Shown piece after piece: positions 58,760 to 64,000 of a DNA stretch of 64,000 bases. Under the pieces are notes generated by a model that was not told where the DNA came from, did no database searches, and was given only the letters and a program-made list of their open reading frames with translations. The position numbers and the translations under genes are program-made. Source of the DNA: Tachypleus tridentatus (taxonomy: Eukaryota > Arthropoda > Merostomata > Xiphosura > Limulidae); NCBI RefSeq assembly GCF_004210375.1, contig NC_134834.1:16609027-16673026 (forward strand), written 5' to 3'. Numbering within the stretch: position 1 is the stretch's first letter; the number at the start of each line of letters is the position of its first letter.

Positions 58760-59930
58760 CGAAGCCAAATACAATACTTTTTTTTGCCTATTTTTCAGAT
58801 ACAGCCTTTTAAACGATCTATTAGTTCATCTCTTTCTAAAAAAATAGTACTAAAATTGCACGTACGAATATTAAAAAGTTTGTTTCAGAATTTGTACGCA
58901 AAGTTACAGAAAAGTGCATAGTCCTTCCTAATTTTAAAAAGGAAATACTGCAATTCGAAAAAAAAATCAATACGTTTTTTGAAACTAGTGAACTAAGCAA
59001 AGGTGCGATAGTAGCTGTGCAACAACGATAAGCAAAACTTTGTACACCGAGTTTTATTCCTTTAGTAGGTGTGTAACAGAGTCTAGTTTCAGTTCTTATT
59101 TCCTTCATGGAAGGTAATGTGGCAAATAATGGTTGTTACATATCCTCTTTTCCCCTTCTAGCGACGTTCCTGTGTATAATAGTGCAGGCATTTTAACCTT
59201 GTCAACTTTCAGAGAGCTACAAGTGTTGCATTGTCGTTGCAAAAGAGATTGGTTGTTGCCACATATGTCGCTAACAACGTAGAATCGAGGCAATAGTAGT
59301 GCAGTAAAGTTAACGCTTGTTATATTCAAACGTTCTCCATGTTTCAGTATGAAATATAAAGCGCATTCTACACTTTGTAAAGAACAGAATACAAATATAA
59401 GTTACCCCTACATGATGAGTGTTTTGAACAAATGGTGTTCACGGTGTTATCGTGTTTTTGTTTCTAGTCCAGAAAGCGCTTGATTTGATATTCATTGTTC
59501 ATTTCTTTGTTCATCTGAACGACAGTTAATTCCCATAATGGGTTAAAAGTTCAGAGACTCCCAGTCAAAGCTGTCACTGACTTTTAATTGTCAACCAACC
59601 AACAGAACTCTCTGCTGAATACGTCTTCTGGTAACCGAATAGCGGGACTGACTGTCGTTGTTATAACGCATCCACAGTTGGTACCTTAAAACTCCCAGCT
59701 CGATACGTTTGCCAGTAGGCCTCGTTAGCACCAACATTATTAGTTTTAAATATGGATATTAACGTATTAAACTGAGGGTCGAAAAATAAAAGTGAATAGG
59801 CAGGGACACGAATACATTTACACATGTACACGTTTGTAAACGATCTAAAGTCGGTGTTCGATTTCCAGCTTAAATCTTGTACATCAGGGATCTTTACCCA
59901 CAAATAAAATACATCTATCCTTCGTGTACG
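58760..59930. other. Intergenic, no gene seen
   Basis: Open frames on both strands are short and lack splice context or familiar motifs. Confidence 0.45.
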
Positions 59931-59946
59931 AGCCGCAACTGATGGA

Positions 59947-60227
59947 TTTTTTTTGTTTGTTTGTTTGGGAATTTCGCACAAAGCTACTCGAGGGCTATCT
60001 GCGCTAGCCGTCCCTAATTTAGTAGTGTAAGACTAGAGGGAAGGCAGCTAGTCATCACCACCCACCGCCAACTCTTGGGCTACTCTTTTACCAACGAATA
60101 GTGGGATTGACCGTCACATTATACACCCCCACGGCTGGGAGGGCGAGCATGTTTAGCGCGACGCGGGCGCGAACCCGCGACTATCGGATTACGAGTCGCA
60201 CGCCTTACGCGCTAGGCCATGCCGGGC
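59947..60227 (-). mobile_element. SINE-A with 14-bp target duplication
   Basis: CCGCAACTGATGGA at 59933-59946 and CCGCAACCGATGGA at 60228-60241, one difference. Confidence 0.92.
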
Positions 60228-60545
60228 CCGCAACCGATGGAAGTACTAATGGAAGTTATGTTCTAGGTTTTTTGTTTATTAAATTACTGATATTAAATTA
60301 AAAAAAAAAGCCAAGAGCAGACCTCATGCATCAGACCTGACAAAAGAAATATCTTCAACGGCAAATGTCTGCCTTGTAACAGTTAAAAAAACCAACAACT
60401 AAACACAAAGTAACGATCCTGGGGACTGAGATAAAAGTAAGAAGAGAGGGAAATTTTATTTTAGAAATAGTTTTATGCGCTATGGCTCGCGCATTTTACC
60501 GTGTAGATCTTTGTGGGTTTATGTTTTGTACTATTTGTGTAAGGG

Positions 60546-60828
60546 GGCCCGGCATGGCGAGGCGGTTAAGGCACTCGACTCGCAATCCGAGCGTCGCGAG
60601 GTTCGAATCCCCGTCGCACCAAACATGCTCGCCCTTTCAGCCGTGGGGGCGTTACAATGTTACGGTCAATCCCGCTATTCGTTGGTAAAAGAGTAGCTCA
60701 ATGGTTGGCGATGGGTGGTGATGACTAGATGCCTTCCATTTAGTCTTACACTGCTAAATTAGGGACGGCTAGCGCAGATAGCCCCGGAGTAGCTTTGCGC
60801 GAAATTCAAAACAAACAAAACAAACGAA
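60546..60828 (+). mobile_element. SINE-A, well preserved
   Basis: GGCCCGGCATGGCGAGGCGG head, GGTTCGAATCCCC box and an AACAAACAAAACAAAC tail. Confidence 0.9.
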
Positions 60829-61147
60829 ACTACTTTCGTATGGAAAGCTGGTGTATATCTGGGAGCATATGTGACTAAAAATATTCCCCCTTCGAAAGTA
60901 ATCGCGTGCAGTATAGAACAATAAAGTAGGCTTAGTTAATGACGTAAAACAATACGTCATAAAATTAAACACTGTATCGATGACAACACGATGAATAATT
61001 CGTTGGTACTCTCATCGTTAGCGAGTTTTTCGGCCATAATACCAATAATTTCCCACATAGTTAAGACATGTTAGAAGATTTATGTTACCTCTAAATACAT
61101 GTATTAATCCTACAGACAAGATAAGTGTAACGGTAGTTATAAAGGTT

Positions 61148-61429
61148 TTTTTTGTTTGTGTGTTTTTGAATTTTGCACAAAGCTACTGGAGGGCTATCTG
61201 CGCTAGCCGTCCCTAATTTAGTAGTGTAAGACTAGATGGAAGGCAGATAGTCATCACCACCCACCGCCAACTCTTGGGCTACTCTTTTACCAACAAATAA
61301 TGGGATTGACCGTCACATTATAACGCTCCTCCGGCTGAAAGGGTGAACATGTTTGGTGTGACAGGGATGCGAACCCGCAACCCTCGGATTACAAGTCGAA
61401 CGCCTTTACCCACTTGGCCATGCTGGGCC
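61148..61429 (-). mobile_element. SINE-A
   Basis: Full length, with light divergence. Confidence 0.88.
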
Positions 61430-61486
61430 TTACGAGAAGAAAAGTTGGTTATTTGTGACAGTGAATTTTAAACTATCATGTCGGCT

Positions 61487-61514
61487 ACTGAGTTAGTCCA
61501 AGAACTAACTCAGT
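61487..61514. repeat. Perfect 11-bp hairpin
   Basis: ACTGAGTTAGT and ACTAACTCAGT around six bases. No T-run follows and no gene adjoins it. Confidence 0.5.
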
Positions 61515-62049
61515 TTCGCCTCTGCGGTCACAGTATATAGTCCGATGTGAAAACAACAACAATACAGACATAAGAGACTTAAAGGACAATCATTCTGTCA
61601 TTGTTATTCATTGTTTGGGCATAAGATTAATTCTTGACTTACAAACTTCAACAGTTACTAAAAATCCTATTAACATAGTGCTGTTCCTTTATTTTAATTT
61701 ATATAAACTTGGTAATCAGCTCATTTGAAGTCCCTTGTAAATGAATATTAATCAAAGTAGATTCTATCTCAAAACTTCTAGAATATATGTTATTATTATC
61801 TGACTTTTAAATCTGTATTTTATTTAAAAACAACAACAAAAGAGAAGTACTTATTGTTTTCTTAAATTTTACCAAGAACCCAGCCAGTACGTGATTATAT
61901 GTACTTATATTCTAAACAACTGGTCTACAAGGACTAATATTATGGTGTTTTTCTATAGCGTACATCTCTATCGTTAAACTATACTCTAGTTCTAAACTGT
62001 ATCTCTGAATTCTAAGTTTTGTAATGACGAGAAACTAATCTGAGGTAAA

Positions 62050-62203
62050 AATGTATTTTTAACGCGGCTCGTATGGGTATTAAGACTTCAGTTAAAATAA
62101 AATACAGAACAACGTTTCGACCTTCTTAGGTCATCTTCTGGTCAACAAAGTGAGTTGTTCTGTATTTTAATTAATACCCATAGCAGCCACCTTAAGAATA
62201 CAT
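62050..62203. mobile_element. Fold-back element, copy 3
   Basis: Ends ATGTATTTTTAACGCGGCTC and its near-complement. It keeps the CGTTTCGACCTTCTTAGGTC block on the left; the right arm is shortened. Confidence 0.75.
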
Positions 62204-62209
62204 GAACCT

Positions 62210-63775
62210 AAGTTTCTGTAGTTTTGTAAGAATCTACTTGTAATTTCTTAGTTTTAGTAGTATTATTCAAAATGTTTTCAAGCCTTCGCTTGTAATAAGG
62301 TTTTTAAAGAGTCGCCTCACTGTTTCTTTTATCAGGTTTCATTACAGCAATATTTTCCATTCTAACTGTTTCAAATCCTATTTAACCATATTACTTATAA
62401 CTGTTAAATGAAGACACCACTAGGTGTCGTTCTAGTATTTGATTGTTATCAGGAGAGCATTAAACAATTCTGAGACTTTTGAAAATCTCGTGAAAAACAA
62501 CAATAAAAAACAACAGCATCGTAATATTTCACATAAGGTCAAAGGTTTCTCCGAACCATAATGTCTGTTTACAACGTAATACCGACCTTAAACAGACTCA
62601 TACTAATACCAGTGTAAGCCACTTGTTAATAACCACAACAGTCTAAACACGTATAGTTAGCTGTCTCCGAAAATAGTTTCGGATTCCGAGTCCACCAACT
62701 TCTGCATTCGATCGACCCAAACCTGAGAACAATGTCGTCAGTCTGTTCTCTTAAACTCAACATAAAACTTTCACTAATTTTTCTTCCACCTCTAAATAGA
62801 AACATGGATAGTTTCGGATTCATATCCGGTCTATAAGAATTTACTCGTAGATTAAGACTTCGAGATATTTTTTTTTCACAATCAAGCAACAGAAAGGAAT
62901 AATTTCGATTCACAGCCTAAAGAAGAAATTCTTCTGGTCGTCCCAAGCCGACAGAGAATTATACATCTAGACAGTCTATTACTGCGGTTGAAAATGAAGT
63001 AATTTAAGCCATTAACTCAAAAGTAAGAAACAATTTCCCCAACAGCGAGTAAATAATTCGGAGAATATCGTGTTACTTCGGCAGCAGGTAACGAACACAA
63101 TAGCTTGAAACTTCATCTGTCTTCCTGGTGAAAAGCTTCGAAGATAAAGTCAGGTCTATCAAAGGTGCTGACGTTGTGCATTCTACAGCTGTACAGCTTA
63201 CAAGGATAAAATCCAGTCCACTTTTTTTCATGCTAAGATAAGGAAAGGTTATAGACTTATTTTAAAGAGCAGGGCTACCTTGAACTTTCTCCAGATTGTA
63301 TAAAGATAACACCTGTACATGATAAATAGTAAAATTTAAGACAGGACTTTATTTTCACCTTGTACGTTAGTTAGCTCTGACCCAAAACGAATGTAGTCTA
63401 GATTCAAGAAAGTTGAACGATTTAACAAATGTACACCTATTAATACAAAGAGCGTGTTTGTAAATAAAAACTGTCTCAAGGCTTTGATTCTGCAGGTAAC
63501 CAATGAAAACGGAGAAGTTCTTTGATAGCTTTACTACTTACCACGTGAGTTAAGTATCAGGAAAAAAATGGCCGCGATTTTATATAAACAACAATACATA
63601 TGTGTATAGCGTGTTCAGCGTATGTATTGATTCTTCATTAATATCATTCTGAGTAGAGTTTTCACATGGCACAGTTACTTTTATAGTTTAATTATGATAC
63701 TTAGAGGGTTCGTTAACATCATGGTGTAATTAGAGGAATATTCAGATTAAAAAGTGCACAGAAATCATTTTGACA
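62210..63775. other. Intergenic or intron, no gene seen
   Basis: A 95-codon minus frame at 62626-62913 has mixed composition but no known motif and no clear splice sites. This is the longest stretch near the window end without a named repeat. Confidence 0.4.
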
Positions 63776-63780
63776 CTGCG

Positions 63781-64000
63781 TGCTAATAAACAATAACAAT
63801 ACTTACAACACTGGATGCTAATAAACAATAACAATACTTACAACACTGGATGCTAATAAACAGTAATAATACTTACAACACTGCGTGCTAATAAACAATA
63901 ACAATACCTACAATATTGGATGCTAATAAACAATAACAATACTTACAAAACAGCGTGCTAATAAACAATAACAATACTTACAACACTGATGCTAATAAAC
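63781..64000. repeat. 35-bp minisatellite running off the window end
   Basis: TGCTAATAAAC recurs every 35 bp from 63781 to 63990 (seven units), with GGA/GCG alternation before it. The array continues beyond the window. Confidence 0.93.

Noticed and set aside
125-61429. tRNA genes at the many GGTTCGAATCC-type boxes
   Set aside because: Each box sits in a dispersed element with a shared body and tail, and the anticodon stems pair poorly. These are SINE heads.

Overview
The window is animal nuclear DNA, intron-rich and packed with repeats. The only clear single-copy host gene is an arthropod-type glutamine synthetase (GS). Most of the rest is short interspersed elements (SINEs), inverted-repeat DNA elements, one decayed LINE, one decayed mariner, and tandem arrays. 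From recall of similar repeats, and with no search run, I think a horseshoe crab (Xiphosura) or another chelicerate is the most likely source. The GS protein fits an arthropod but does not settle the order.

Layout. 0.9-14 kb: GS gene on the plus strand. Its cytosolic reading frame has five coding exons whose splice phases join exactly to give 366 residues. Two upstream pieces suggest a dual-start gene. A small exon at 879-1005 adds, in frame, 31 mostly basic and hydroxylated residues that look like a mitochondrial presequence. A TATA-like box followed by an ATG-free exon with a perfect donor at 3763/3764 could drive the cytosolic form. 15-16.5 kb: dead mariner with a SINE inside it. 21.6-27 kb: decayed I/Jockey-like LINE on the minus strand. 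33.1-33.9 and 34.4-34.8 kb: two minisatellites. 41.3-48.55 kb: a 7.2 kb satellite made of two interchangeable unit lengths, with a 3.3 kb tandem duplication inside it. 50.0-50.3 kb: a possible promoter and noncoding first exon of an unidentified plus-strand gene. 58.4-58.8 and 63.8-64 kb: two more minisatellites.

Three tRNA-like SINE families occur, called here A (about 275 bp), B (about 120 bp) and C (about 125 bp). They total about 60 copies and fragments, in both orientations. Their 3' ends share a common tail, which suggests one LINE moves them all. DNA elements include a hAT-like inverted-repeat family (three copies of about 460 bp), a 166 bp hAT-like insertion with a perfect 8-bp target duplication, two mariner-like inverted-repeat elements and a three-copy fold-back family.

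No tRNA, rRNA or CRISPR is supported. Stretches not listed are AT-rich intron or intergenic DNA in which I see no gene.
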